This document shows positions 1-14,519 of a stretch of 64,000 nt of DNA, piece by piece. How positions within the stretch are numbered: the stretch's first letter is position 1; every line of letters begins with the position of its first letter. The notes below the pieces were generated by a model. That model had not been told where the DNA came from and ran no database searches. It was given only the letters and a program-made list of their open reading frames with translations. Position numbers and translations under genes: made by a program. This DNA is from Coenobita brevimanus. Its lineage: Eukaryota; Arthropoda; Malacostraca; Decapoda; Coenobitidae. The stretch is taken from the NCBI GenBank assembly GCA_032717465.1, contig CM064683.1:40609497-40673496 (forward strand). The letters are read 5' to 3'.

Positions 1-113
1 TTGTTACTCATCTAATGGTTTCTCCTACAGTCAAATATTATGCCAACTTTATTTAGAATTTATTCTGTCAACTTGATTAAAGGTAGCAGTGGATGTCATT
101 TTTTGGTGCTACA

Positions 114-141
<28 letters not shown>
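114..141. repeat. (CT)n microsatellite
   Basis: Uninterrupted CT dinucleotides. It opens a C+T-rich stretch whose apparent reading frame (89-496, Ser/Leu/Pro-rich) is a translation of low-complexity DNA. Confidence 0.95.
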
Positions 142-145
<4 letters not shown>

Positions 146-760
146 GTCCTTGAAATGTTACTCTTATCTCTTTCATCCCCCATCCCTCCATTCTTTATCA
201 TTCCACTTTCCCTTTCCCCTCCCTATCTGATCTCACATTCTCTCTCTCTCATGCTTCACTCTTCCCTCAGAGTAGATCCTTTTCTGACCTTGTTTACTCT
301 TACTTCACCACTCTGTCTCTTCGTCTTGCGTTCTCCCCCTCCCTTGACCTTCCTTCTTTCCATCTCGCTGTCTCAACTACTTTCCCTATCCTTCATCATC
401 TTTCATCCAGTCTCCCTTCCTTTCACCCTGCCTCAGCCACTCACACTTTCTCTCACTCTTCCTCAGCCGCACTCCCTTCCCCTCACTCTCGTTTAACTAC
501 TATCCTTTCCCCTTACCCTCTCAAGCACTCACCCTTCCCCTCAACTTTTGTCATCAATTACTTAACTAAGTAGCCATTACAAATCCTTCTGCATTACTGA
601 AATTATATGTTTTTCTCACTTGTTGTCAGAGGTTTTCATTGACAATAAATGTGTCATGATATATTTTATTTTACTTAAGAACTCTCCTGTTAATTGTTGT
701 TGATGAAGTAGCAATAATGTATTTCACTCTGGTTATGACGACGATGTACTGTACTGAATA
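142..760. other. C+T-rich low-complexity stretch, no gene seen
   Basis: Roughly the first 400 bases are pyrimidine-rich (runs of ctctc, ccttcc, ctcac) and the rest is ordinary AT-rich sequence. I see no domain, splice-like structure or RNA gene. Confidence 0.6.
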
Positions 761-1110
761 AGATTCAGTACCTGCCTCTCTGCCTGCTGCCTCCCTGCTT
801 GCCTCACTTAGCCAGCACAACTACCTCCTTCTCTGCCTGGTGCCTCGTTGCCTACCAACCTGGTATGCACCATTGCCTACTTCCCTGTCTGCTGCATCCC
901 ACTACCTAACTTGTCATTCACCAATGCCTACTTCCCTGCCTGCTGCCTCCCTACCTACCTACCTAACCTCTCAAGCAACAACGCCTGCCATCCTGCCTGC
1001 TGCCTTCCCACCTACTTACCTCACCTGGCATGGGTTACTGCCTGCCTCCTTCGTATGTCTTGTCTCCCTGCATCTCTCCTGTCTCCTTGATTCTCTTCAC
1101 CTCTACCCTG
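761..1110. repeat. Degenerate CCTG/CCTA-rich minisatellite
   Basis: The phrase 'cctgcctgctgcctccc' recurs in slightly altered form about every 50-65 bases (near 775, 890, 937 and 993), mixed with short runs of cctacctacc. A diverged tandem array is the simplest explanation. The Pro/Leu/Thr-rich frames over it are translation artefacts. Confidence 0.6.
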
Positions 1111-1129
1111 TCTTTCTCTGGCACTCAGC

Positions 1130-1130
<1 letters not shown>

Positions 1131-1215
<85 letters not shown>
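1131..1215. repeat. (AC)n microsatellite, 85 bp
   Basis: Perfect AC dinucleotide tract. The poly-His/Thr and Cys/Val reading frames across it on both strands are artefacts. Confidence 0.97.
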
Positions 1216-1216
<1 letters not shown>

Positions 1217-1224
1217 CCTACTCC

Positions 1225-1640
1225 CCTGAGCAGATCCGGCAATACACAACACACTGCTTCCGCTCTGACTCCCGCTTTCCTTCCTCGTACCTTCCTTCTT
1301 TCTTCCTCCTCCCTCACATCTCACGCCATCTTTCCTTCCTCCTTCCCTTTGCTCCTCCTGCCTCCCACCTTCCTATCATCACTCCTTTCATCATCCTTTT
1401 TCACTTCCTCCCTTCCCTCACACTGCGATCCTTTTTTTCCTTCTCTCTCCCATCTTCTTTCTTGCTTCCACTCTCTCTTCTCCATTCCTACTTTCTCTCT
1501 TCTTCCTTCTTTCTTGCTTCCTCTCACCCTCCCTCATGCCTTCCTTCTTCCTGCCAACCTCCTGCCTCTCCCTGAACCACATATCTGCCTCTTCTTCCTC
1601 ATTCCTCCCTCCTACACAGCGATACTGTTCCCTTTCTGTT
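1225..1640. repeat. Polypyrimidine tract
   Basis: About 400 bases made almost only of C and T (ttcctt, ctccct, tctttc). Tracts of this length can adopt triplex DNA, which is inference here. The same base composition characterises the 39-44 kb region. Confidence 0.7.
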
Positions 1641-3234
1641 CTGCCTCTGTTCTTCCCTTCCATCAATGTTCAGATCAGTGGAGTTTCTAGCCTGTCTGTT
1701 GTCTGTTGTTTTACAACAATCGCCTCACGCATTATGCCTGCTTGTCTGCCTACCTTCCTACATGCTTGTTGTCTTTCTGACTGCCTACCTTTTTCTCTGC
1801 ATGCCACTTTTTTTTACTTATACTTCTCGTTTTCCATTCTAAGTATCCGTTATCTCTGTCTGCCTCTCTACCTGCCATTTTCTTTTGCATCTGTCAGCAC
1901 CATGCTTTCTCCCTGATATGCATTATGCCTTCTACTGAGTTCCTACTTGTGTCTTTCTGTCTTCTCTCCTCTTTTCGCTACGATGCACATTTGCAACTGA
2001 CCTGCAAACTCTATTCTTTGCTCGGAGCCTAAACTGCTCAACTGAGCCTCTTCACGATCTGCCTGACTTACCCTCCTCCGTGTAACACAGCTAACCCGAG
2101 TCCGTCGTACTCACAGTCCTGCTGATAACGAATGATTTTATCAGCACAAAAGAAGCTTTGGTGCTGAAAAGACCATATATAACCTCCATTTACCTCTTGA
2201 CAGCTAGGGTGTCCTCCATAAATTGAATAAAACTACGTAATCATAGCTTAATAAAAAGTAAAACTACGTTATCGTGGTGAAATAGTTTACACCTTTAATG
2301 CAATGACATTTACCTTTGTCTTGAAACGCCAGACAAATGGGAATGATGGCCACGTGTTTACATTATTGATGTTTTTCTTCTAGGTCTGCTAAGAGTAAAA
2401 CTTTGTTTTATGATCGACACGCCCATACCGGCCACCCTACAACTCCCATTATCACAAAGAGAATTTACTCCATCCAGCCCCACCTTGTGCCACGATCCCA
2501 GAAAGCTTTGCTCCTGTTCTTCGCCCAAGCCACCACACTCTTTCTTCCGTTGTCCTCAGACCCATATTATATTTCCATCAGAGATCTATGACGTTCATCT
2601 TCTGATTGCTTACGCTGCGACTTCCCCAATGCTATTCTTCAACGAGTGTACTCATCCCGCCAGGCTCCTGCCCCCACCACCTTCTTGACCCATGATACCC
2701 ACACCTTTATATCTACCTTACCGATTTTTTGCTTTCCCACTTTTGACTTTCACCTGAAAGGCAAAACTATTCAGACACATTTCATTTCAATGTTGTCATT
2801 TAATGGTAGTGACATAATTTTAAGTATTAGTGTAAGTTAGTATAAGGTAGTATTGTAAATGTAATCTTACGTTTAAGTATTATAAGTATAGCTCATAGTT
2901 TAACCGTTAAGTTCTACATTTAAGTCCAGTCTTAGTTGATATTCATAATCTGAACATGATTCCGCTATTGATAATGCTAAGTCGAATTTTGATGTGAATA
3001 TGACTAGTGTTTATGCATAGTGAATCAGCCGAGTTCAACAAAGACGTATAACCGCAGAAATTTTAGTAGAGATTAAAAACTGCGAATGTCTTCCTTTATA
3101 TTCTAATCTAGAGATTTACCTGCCGAAATTAATAGATTTCCCCTTTTGAACTATGCAGTGGTATTTAAGAGGAGACTGATGTAAGTGTATTGAAAATTGT
3201 CATTTGTGAGGCGTGAAATTCATGTTGTTGAGCA
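1641..3234. other. No recognisable feature
   Basis: Unique-looking, moderately AT-rich DNA. Short frames (for example 2403-2688) have no recognisable domain and no neighbouring exon structure. Confidence 0.5.
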
Positions 3235-3266
3235 GGGGAATACCTAGAGATTTGGAGGCATGGAGA

Positions 3267-3303
3267 GCTAGGTTCTTTGAGGGGCCCCCTCCTGGAACCT
3301 AGC
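3267..3303. repeat. Imperfect 37-nt palindrome (GC-rich hairpin)
   Basis: A perfect 9-base arm (gctaggttc / gaacctagc) encloses a nearly self-complementary GC core (gaggggccccctc). It lies within a 3235-3490 block of G-runs and C-runs around an AT-rich centre, which resembles a dispersed repeat rather than unique DNA. Function is unknown. Confidence 0.7.
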
Positions 3304-3719
3304 CCCCACATTCTCAAAACTTATCTAATATCTCAGCCGGGATTGACGGGATGATAAATATATATATTTTTAAATATTAATAAAAAAGCTTAAAGATTTT
3401 TAAGGTTTTTGGGGACCCCCCTCAATTAGGGGCCCGGAGGGCACTTTCAAATAGCACCCCCCCGTCCCCCGCTCAGGTACGCCACTATTGTTGAGTCCTG
3501 CTTACAGTCACGTAGGCATGTAACCGACACGGGTAATAAAACTGTTCGAGTTCTTCATTGATTTGGTTTCATTATGATTAAAGTTCCTATACGCTTATTG
3601 CAAAAGTTTCAACATCGTAAGTCACTTTTCTACGTATGTTGAGTGAAAACGTATCTTTTGCATTCTTTGAAGATCCTAGAGAATCGATAGTAGTATAAAG
3701 TAATCAGTTAAAGTTTTAG

Positions 3720-4990
3720 CCGATTCCCGAATACTGTCTGTGATGCTTATAAAAAGGCAAGAAGACAGCATAACCGCCAGATCGCTGTTCCTCTCATCGT
3801 TGCAGGTTAGTGCCCAAGCTCTCAACCCCCCCCCCCTCTTTTCTCTCCCTCGTGTATTAAGTCATCATATACGTTCGTGAGTTAAATTAATGATATTTTC
3901 CCCTGATCCTTCTTGTGCTGAATAATCAGATCGCTGTTCCTCTCATCGTTACAGACGAGAGTTATGGAGGATTCGAGCGTTCTAGCCTCGGCCTAACCTC
4001 TACCACACTAAATCCCCCCCCCCCTTTAGTTCATGGAATCAATGTAAATATCGGCTGGTCCATTTGTCCATTTGATTACGGTCCATGTGATTACTGGTCC
4101 TTTGATTATTGTGTCTATATAAGAATCTTCAGTTTTTGTGCATTTAGTCTTAGAGAATATTCTTTGGTGATAATCTTTAGATTCCTTCCCAACGAGTCCA
4201 TCAGAGACCACGGGACTATATCCATGCGTAATGGTATTCTTGGGATATTAATCTAGTGTGTAAAGATACATATTATATCTGGAGTTATACTGTAAATCCT
4301 AATTATTGAATATTAATTTATTTCGTGAAGATTCATATTTCTGAAAAGTGTAACAGTATTCTTTGAATATTCAGTTTGAGAAGATTCGTATTTCTGTTGC
4401 TATAGATCATCTTTATATTTTGTTTGGTGTCATTCCCAGTTTGAAGAGTAATCTGTATCTCAGTGTTAATACATAGTAAATCATAGGTTAAGTCATTGTG
4501 AGTATGAATTTTGTTGTCCTCTAAGGAGTAGTGTAGACGAGATTAAGTGGCCCGCAAGGTGTGCTAATATCTAACTACTCACGCCCTCTCTAATAAGATC
4601 ATGCTACCACACTTCCCATAAACTCAAATAAGATCACACTACCTCATTTCTCATAAAGGCATACACTCTCAAATAAGATCACGCTACCCTGTTTCTCTAT
4701 AATATCTCAAATTCTCGGCGTTACACTGGAGATATCTAAATTCTGATCATTACACTGGTGACTAATTCTCAGGTGGCGTATCAAAATTTTCGTTATTATC
4801 CTGGTGTGCAGCGATGAATTCAAAAATTTTCCATTATTACACTGGTGACAGCAGTGGGCCGCGGTGTATCCTACAAATCCTTGTTAGTACACTGGTGGCA
4901 GCGGTGGTGGCATAAAGTTTTCGTTATTATCTTGGTGGGCCGCGGTGTATCCTACAAATCCTCGTTAATAAATATTATTTCGAGAAATTT
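3720..4990 (+). other. Possible decayed LTR or leader sequence
   Basis: TATA-like motifs at 3748-3756 (tataaaaag) and 4116-4123 (tatataag) are followed downstream by repeated 'acactggtg' phrases near 4723, 4752, 4840 and 4890, two of them extended to 'tggtggcagcggtgg' or 'tgacagcagtgg'. Such phrases resemble the region after a 5' LTR where a tRNA primes. A 24-base phrase (cagatcgctgttcctctcat...) is also duplicated near 3778 and 3928. No second LTR and no gag are seen, so this is speculative. Confidence 0.25.
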
Positions 4991-5211
4991 GCAAAAGAAG
5001 ATTTACCCCTGCAAACCGATAAAGCAAGGCACACGTCACAGCCACGTGGCTCGTAACACTGAGACCACACACGAACCCTTGAAGGCGTCCCACCACTTGA
5101 TAAACCTTTGGTACATACAACTATCATCTTCCCCTCTCTGTCCACCCACCCATAATCTCTCCCCTTCAGTCTGTGATGATCAGGCTATACGATTACCCAC
5201 TTCCCCCCCAT

Positions 5212-5212
<1 letters not shown>

Positions 5213-5298
<86 letters not shown>
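5213..5298. repeat. (CA)n microsatellite, 86 bp
   Basis: Perfect CA tract. The frames across it (4845-5375 plus, 5185-5502 minus) are long only because the repeat lacks stop codons. Confidence 0.97.
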
Positions 5299-6414
<1,116 letters not shown>

Positions 6415-6458
6415 ATAAGATGGTGTGTGCTAGAAATGTGGTGGTGTTTGGGACGAAG

Positions 6459-6460
<2 letters not shown>

Positions 6461-6493
<33 letters not shown>
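6461..6493. repeat. (GT)n microsatellite
   Basis: Perfect GT tract of 33 bp. Confidence 0.95.
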
Positions 6494-6495
<2 letters not shown>

Positions 6496-7688
6496 AGATA
6501 AGGTTGTGTGGAAGATGAAGTGCAGGAAGTGACGTGACAAATGGATTGGTTATGTGAGCAAAAGGATGGAGTGAAGTGGCACGAGGGGAACCGCGACGAT
6601 GAAATTAAGTGAGGGTAGATGAATCGGACAGTAATGAGAGAGTAAGGATGATTCAAGGGCACATGTCAAGAAGGGCGATGAGAGAGTGGGGGAAGATGTA
6701 GCTGGTAAAGCTAGACGGAAATGAGGCTGTAATGGGATATAAAAGAGCGAGCGAAGGGAGAAGAACTGGGTTGAGATGGCTGCAATCTTTAGGTAAATGT
6801 TTACAGTCGACTAGTTTCCTGTGATAACATGGTATAGGCCTCGTGAGGGTAGTGTGATCAAGGAACACTTGTGTGGAAACTTTTACTGGCATTATCATCA
6901 TCATCATCTCCCGGCATGGTTCTGGAAAGGACAGTGTGGACAGGAGACAATGATGTGGGAGTTCTGTTACCATCATTATCATCCTCATCATAATTATCAC
7001 CCAATTTCTCACCAGTACATGAGACGGGAGGAAGAGGAAGACTAAAGAGGACGCGACTTCTTATATAAGAAGAAGACGAAAATATGCCAAGACAAAGTCA
7101 ATGAGTGGAGATTGAGGAAGAAGGACAAGGGGTGCATGAGAAATCTGTTTCACTCAATCTGACAAAGGAAATAAAGGAGAAAGAGGACTACGTATGAATG
7201 TAGACGAAGTAGGTAGGCATGCAGTTAAGCACTTTGGTTAGTACTCGTACATATATGATTAAGACACAAGGGCTGTGTCGGTTTTCTGATCTTTTAAGAG
7301 GGCACTCTGACGAAAGGAAAGGGTGGCGGGTGATATTAGTTTATCAAAGGGGATATGGAAACACTAAACACACTGTTGCTATGACAGGATAACACTTCAA
7401 TGACACAAGTTGGTCTGGAGAAAATAAGTAAAAATTTTTAGACAAAATAGTGTTAGGCATGTCTCACTATGATATTGTTGCTTGTTTCTGATGTTGGACG
7501 AAAGATTTGTTAATCTTTTTATCATGTCGAGACAGGAAGACAATCACTCATCGTAGTCTCTGGATGCAGTGTAACGCTGCTTCCCCCCCCCCTCTCTCTC
7601 TTGACGTCCCCGTTCCCCTCGCCGTTGCCTCTGGTGTGTGTGTGGTTAAGGTAATTTCCCCACTACCTTTCAGTTCCGCAAAAATGGA
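6494..7688. other. No recognisable feature
   Basis: Purine-rich on the plus strand to about 7200, then mixed. No coding signature or repeat family that I can name. Confidence 0.4.
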
Positions 7689-8010
7689 TAATGGGAGAAA
7701 CCATTGTCCATCCATCCATCCATCATCTAAACCTGTGTTGCCCCATGAGGAACGTAGGAGCCCGGGGCTAGGCAAGTTGGTCCTGACATTTAAGATGAGA
7801 GTGACCAGCCTCACTTATCTCTGAGTGGCATTACGTGAGCAATACACCCCAACCATCCCTCGGATATGAACCGACACAGGCTCAATCCGGTTGGAGCGCC
7901 TTAATTACCCAGTAAACTACCAGGCACCGTAGTTTGGTTATATGGTTACCACCCAGCGTAGTAAATGGTTTCCTGGCGTACAGGAAACCATTTGGTATGT
8001 CACTCAGTGT
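7689..8010 (-). mobile_element. SINE-like dispersed repeat, copy A
   Basis: Read on the minus strand, 'gctgggtggtaaccatata' and a preceding 'aatggtttcct...gccaggaaac' block match the plus-strand sequence at about 41930-41990. The minus-strand end runs into a (GATG)n-like tail (7706-7730 on the plus strand reads as ccatccatcc). Two diverged copies with simple-repeat tails fit a non-LTR-mobilised SINE. I see no clear polymerase III boxes in this copy. Confidence 0.5.
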
Positions 8011-8680
8011 AGAGTCACCCGTAGACAGAAGGAAGAGGAAAGAATGACGGGAAGAACGACATAGGAGGAAAGAAGGAAGGAGGAGGGGTTCATTGATTGA
8101 CAGAGGTATGTGATGAAGTGGGAGAGGCGGGTCTTGCCTTTCTTTTGAACGTGTGCAGATCTACGTCTCCTCTCGCCTCGGGCCCTGGATCGCGGTCTAA
8201 ATCACCTCTAATTACCTGCTCGAAACATTCTCCACTTGTGCAGAATAAACTGGCTGAATGTAGAATTTCAACCTATCTAATGATGGTTAATATTACATTA
8301 CGATAGAAGAATGAAAGAGAATCAGCTTGAAAGAGGGACAATATTCGAAAAAAAATAATTACTGGAGAGAAATGACGAAGAAACTAGAGAGAATGGAGGA
8401 TGTTCACTGAAAGACTTAGATGAATAAATCAAAGGAAGGAGGAAAGACAGGTATCTATGAGACGAGGGAAGTGAGAAGAAGGAAGTGTTCTGAAATATGA
8501 AATGTGATTACATATATGGAACGAGTGTGGGGAAAATAGGTAAAGGTGAATGCTGCGGGAAGGCGAACAGGATGAAGGAAAGAAAGGCAAATAAAGGAAC
8601 TGGAAAAATATGAGGGAACAAAAAAACGTAAAACAAGATCACACATATGTAACTAGAAAGTACTCAGAGAGCGAATACCT
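8011..8680. other. No recognisable feature
   Basis: Purine-rich plus strand, no domain or repeat recognised. Confidence 0.4.
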
Positions 8681-8888
8681 CCGGCAATGCCATTGCAGTA
8701 TCTGAATGTGGATCCGGAGCCTCCCCAATATTTAATTGATTCTTTCTTGGCCCATGGCCCACCCTTCCACAAAATTTCATTGAAATTTTACTGAGAACTT
8801 TTGGGGATATTGTGTGAACAAACAAACAAGCAAACATACAAACATAGATGAATACATAACCTCCTCCAACTTCGTTGACGGAGGTAAT
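8681..8888. mobile_element. MITE-like dispersed repeat with short terminal inverted repeats
   Basis: The left end reads 'tacctccggcaa' and the reverse complement of the right end reads 'ttacctccgtcaa', giving about 9 bp of terminal inverted repeat. The interior includes 'cccacccttccac' and 'tttcattgaaatttt' followed by caaacaaacaagcaaac, a layout I recognise from a repeat widespread in invertebrate genomes (recognition from memory, not a search). A diverged copy in the other orientation is at 43729-43918. No coding capacity. Confidence 0.6.
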
Positions 8889-11140
8889 TAGTCTCGGGAA
8901 AAGAGAACAAGTCTGGTGTCTGGAGGACTGGAAGAGATTGGAAGTGAGATGGAAGGGAAGGGATATGAAGGAAGTGGCGACAGAAGAACGAAGGAAGGGA
9001 ATTAGGCCTAAATCAACGAGTCCGGATTGTATGTGGGACTATTTAACGTTGGAGAAATGAGAAAGTTTGATGCCATGGAATAATGGACGAGAGGGAGAAA
9101 GGGAAAGGAAAGAGTGGAAGGAAAATAACGGAGTGAGGATATTAATAAAAATTGGTTGATGTGAGGGCAGGAGAAGGGAGACGAATAATGTTCCATAAAA
9201 TGTTGAGATGAAGACGTCGAATAAAATGGATAAAAGTGTACAAAGTGAGATGAAAAGGGGAACAGGAGAATACTGCATTTGTGATTTAGGAAAAAGTGGA
9301 TTTTAGGAGGAGGAGGGACAGCTGGAAGAAGGGGACTGTGGTATTCAAAGGAAAGAAGAAGAAAAAAATAACTGAAAATAAACAGTAGGATAAGAGAACA
9401 GACGGAAATTGGGGAAAAAGATAAATAACTCATTACCGAAGACGAGCTAAGTGAAGACAAAATATTGAACAAAAAACAGAAAAAAAAAAGGTGTAATATT
9501 CGAGAAACATGATTCATTCAGTGCTAGGAAGATTATTTAAAAGTAACTGTTTTTCACTCTGCTCAAAGGTCATTGATTTGGTTTGGGGTTGTATTATGAG
9601 TGACTTTGTAAATCTCGTAACGCCTCTTTCTTATTGATACAGTATGTTATGCATATCGTAGCTTAAAAATCCCTTGTACAGTATTAGTTACTCGGTATTT
9701 GCATGGACAGAGTTTGTCTGGGGAACATACAAGAGGATACTGGAGTGTAAAATGCAAAATAATTCAATAAGAAAGAGAGGCAACCAATTTCTTGAAGCCA
9801 CTTAGAATACAACCATAAATCTTATGCCTGCGTAAATATCTTATCGGACGGGGCGCCAGTTTAATCAGTCCCCTGAGGGTAATGCGTAACATGTAGGCGG
9901 TAATCAAGTGGACACAGGTGTGGGCTGGAAATGTGATGGCGAACTTGATTTCTGATCACGAGCGAGCGAAGCGATGTTTAAGTTTAGCTGAGAAAATGAC
10001 GGCCAGACAAGACCTGGCCTTCCCTGACACGGGACGGCCTGACCGCGATGGTTTTCAGAGGCTAATAACTTTTCTAGTACAGTATGTGAGACAGAGAAGA
10101 TTCTTTCAGCAGGAAGTAGATACATTCAGTAAATTTTGTTTTTAGTGATATATTTACTCATGAGAACAAAGAAACCCTTGGAATCCCAGCTTTCCAAGGG
10201 AATGTACCGAGGGCTTCAGTTGACATACTCCACTATAAAATCGAATTAAAAAACAATTTCCTGTTGCAACACTATGTTTTATTGCATGAACTGCAAAAAC
10301 TAAAAAATCAGATATTACGCTTGTAATTTTACAAGAACGTTTTTTCTATGTTCAGGGGGTGAAATCAACAAGAGTAATCGCCCTATTTCTGAACCGTATT
10401 ATTCGTTCACTAGCCAAGCATTTACTGAAGCAGTTCATTGACACAGCAAGTTGGGAGCGGAGAACTGAACATTGCGCATGTGATAAATGCTACGGCGCCT
10501 AGCTATATGCACATCCAGAGAGAAAACGTGAGAAAGTAAATATTTTAGCTCAAACCTTCTTCTGTTACTGTTCAACAATCTCACCAGAAATGTCGAAAGT
10601 TTACACCAGATGAAATTATAGTGATTGGCGTATGTACAAACGCTCGCTCGCTCGTCACGCGCTCACAAAGCTCACTTTATTGGTATTATAAGGAATAGTT
10701 TGTAAATGAGATAACACCGTGGTCACTGCACTTAAGTTTGGCTCCAGCAACGTGTAGGGTGACTTTCTGGTTCACCCACAATAGGAGAAATTTACGAATT
10801 TTGTTCACTGCACCTGCCTACCTGACGAGACTAATAGCCGAGTCTTTACTTACAGCAGATCTACTACCATCACTTAGCTCACACGACTCCTTTGCACTCT
10901 GCACTCTGGTTTTTACCAGTAAATCATATATTATGTAACACTGTATCATTCCTTTTTCTTCCACATAAATCTCAGTCTAATGTTATAAAATAATAATATA
11001 CTGGTTTTACCTGTGTTTTTTAGGTATGGAGATGGTGTATGTGCAAACTGAAACATCACCTCAGTAAACCATGTATGTCATCACGTTGGTTTTGCTGGCC
11101 ATCATTACATTCTGCTTCCCACAGCAAGACAGTGGCCCTG
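8889..11140. other. No recognisable feature
   Basis: The plus strand is purine-rich to about 9500 (the long minus-strand frame at 9008-9517 is Ser/Leu/Phe-rich translation of this bias). The rest is ordinary sequence with no domain, repeat or RNA gene that I can support. Confidence 0.45.
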
Positions 11141-11141
11141 T

Positions 11142-11263
<122 letters not shown>

Positions 11264-12070
11264 GAATCATATGTACGGTACTAATAGTAGCATGTATTAC
11301 TTACACATGCCTCTCAGCTCTTTTGAATGTCAACCCCTTCACCCAGGCACTTTTTTTTTTCTGACTGTGCCATGTGACCTAAACCTTCAACATATTATTC
11401 TCAAAATCATATTACTCCATCCTTGCCTGACCTTATATTCTTCCACCAACCTTTGTTCAGACAAGATCAAAACTGAAATGCCTTTTTCCAGTTTATTTGA
11501 CCTTTGACCTGTTCGTGTTACTTCGACTTTTGACTGATTGTTTTCAAAATCTCTTTATCGTGGCTTAAATTTCAACCCTTCCACAAAACACAATATTATA
11601 TCGGATAAAAACTGTTTAGGGTGACTTTACCATGTGACATTGACCTCTCACCAATCGTTCTCAACTACCGTAAGTCATCATTTTGGGTGACCCTCAGCTT
11701 ATCCACCATGGTTGATCGATATCAAATCAAAACTGTTTTGTTCACACACACATGCATTAGTCGAAGTTTGACCATGTCCCTGTAACCTTTATCTTTGATG
11801 ATTGTTCTCGAAATTGAAGCCCGTCATTCTTGCCTATGAACACTTCGACCAGGTTTTGTTCCAAAGCTATAAAAACTGTTGTGTTGACCCTGCCGTGTGA
11901 CCTTGAACTTTGACCTACCCATGTGACCCTGACTTTTGATTGACTGGCCTCCAAACAGAATCATTCATTCCTGTGTTATCCTAAACATGAACACAAATGT
12001 TGGTCTGTTTCCAATATAAAAAGTTTAAACTGACCTCACCTTATGATTTTGACCTTTTCCCTACTTTTCT

Positions 12071-12094
12071 AAAAAAAAAAAAAAAAAAAAAAAA
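12071..12094. repeat. Poly-A run
   Basis: Twenty-four consecutive A residues within the old repeat block. Confidence 0.95.
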
Positions 12095-12166
12095 GCTTAT
12101 TTCCTGGCTGACCCTCTGTCCGAACACCAAATATAGTTAAAACCGTGTCTTAACTGAGATATTTAA

Positions 12167-12170
<4 letters not shown>

Positions 12171-12227
<57 letters not shown>
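12171..12227. repeat. (AC)n microsatellite
   Basis: Perfect AC tract of 57 bp within the 'tgacctttgacc' repeat block, probably its expanded tail. Confidence 0.95.
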
Positions 12228-12232
<5 letters not shown>

Positions 12233-12488
12233 CTAAAATTTTGCTCTTGCTCTATAACTTTGATTTTTGACTGGTTGTTTCAGAATCAAATCACTGTTTT
12301 CCCCCAGGTTTGGCCTATTGACTGAAAACTACTTATGTTGATGTGGCTGCATCATACTTTGACTTAGCGCTGTGACCATGACGTTCAGTCTATTATTCTC
12401 TGTAACGATGGGCTTAACTAGTGTTTGCCTCTTGATTTCTCCATGATGTTTGTCTCGGTCGGATAAAAACTGTTTTTTTTTTTTAGTT

Positions 12489-12493
<5 letters not shown>

Positions 12494-12536
<43 letters not shown>
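12494..12536. repeat. (AC)n microsatellite
   Basis: Perfect AC tract of 43 bp following a T-run, marking the end of the old repeat block. Confidence 0.95.
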
Positions 12537-13590
<1,054 letters not shown>

Positions 13591-14057
13591 TGTCTGTCGG
13601 TCTGTGTGCCCATACAGGTATATATCATATACTGTATATCGTCAATGTCTGTGAGGGGAGGGTGTTTACCTCCAGTACCCACCACCATTATACACTGTGC
13701 TAGCAATATAGGTTTGGTACTGTCACCCACGGGCAGATTCACTCAGAATATCTCCGTCAGTGTTTGTCAGTTAACTCCCGTCAGTTCAGTGCTGATTCAT
13801 TAGTTATAGCACAGGCACAGGCTGGCCCAATTACAACCAGGCAGACGACGTGAGGTACATTCAGAACTTTCACATTTAATCCATCTTTCAAAATAATTTA
13901 TTTCCACTTAGGACCAGGTAGATCTGTTCATGCTAGTAACAAGGTAAGTCAGTCAAGGTCCTTTTCATCAATTCTGGCCCGGCCAGGTCAGTTCAAGGCC
14001 ATTTGCTTCCAAGAAGGTCTACTTAGTTCCAGCAAAGACTACTGAAAGCCTTAGGAT

Positions 14058-14370
14058 CAGCCGGGGCGGCTGAGTGGTTAGCATCGCTGACTGCAAAGCT
14101 GCCGGCCCGTTAGCGCCAGGGTTGGAATTCTGGTGCGGTCAGGTGGCATCACTGGACTCAGGTGTGCATCCACCATCTGTGGGCTGGCAGGTAAAATGAG
14201 TACCTGGTGGAACACCTAGGGAAGGTAACTGTGGTAACCTGGATCATGCAGTGGCTCTGTAGCCCAGGATAATGGGTGAATAACTCGCCACTGGCTCAAA
14301 GGCTTATGTTATGGAGATGAGCACAGCGGCTAAGTGCAGCATGGCGCCTACCTCCACCTTTACTTTTACC
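14058..14370 (+). mobile_element. tRNA-derived SINE
   Basis: The first ~75 bases look tRNA-like: 'ggctgagtggttagcatc' fits a polymerase III A box with D-loop, an anticodon-arm-like 'gctgactgcaaagctgc' follows, and 'gggttggaattctg' resembles a B box. A long variable-arm-like stretch separates the last two, which would suit a Ser/Leu-type class II tRNA. The tRNA-unrelated body runs to a pyrimidine-rich 'cctttacttttacctttt' end near 14370. It is too diverged and extended to be a functional tRNA gene. I found no second full copy in the window. Confidence 0.65.
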
Positions 14371-14519
14371 TTTTTACATTATGTTGGGCCAACCAAACCC
14401 GTTCAGGTTCATAGACTTAAGCAGAGATCGAGTTTAAGTCTACTGAGAGAACTTCATATATTACCACGTCAGTCCAGATAAGATGAGATCCATGACGGAT
14501 GGACTGGATATGAAGGAGT

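Larger units (their letters stand above)
11350..12480 (+). repeat. Old 'tgacctttgacc' dispersed/tandem repeat family, plus orientation
   Basis: Phrases such as 'gtgaccttgaactttgacc', 'gattgttctcaaaatc' and 'aaaactgtt' recur at irregular intervals of roughly 130-180 bases, interrupted by poly-A (12071-12094) and (AC)n (12171-12227). The reverse-complement vocabulary ('aaggtcaaaggcc', 'ttaaccaattctag') is found at 57530-58180, so the family is present in both orientations. No coding capacity. Confidence 0.6.

Noticed and set aside
1030..1575. 181-aa frame across the (AC)n tract and polypyrimidine block
   Set aside because: Its length comes from simple sequence without stops (His/Thr dipeptides, then Ser/Phe/Leu/Pro); no domain.
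10738..10938. 66-aa frame as a small gene
   Set aside because: No domain, no conserved context, ordinary chance length in AT-rich DNA.
14058..14135. Functional tRNA gene
   Set aside because: tRNA-like head but with mismatched arms and a long non-tRNA body, as in a SINE.
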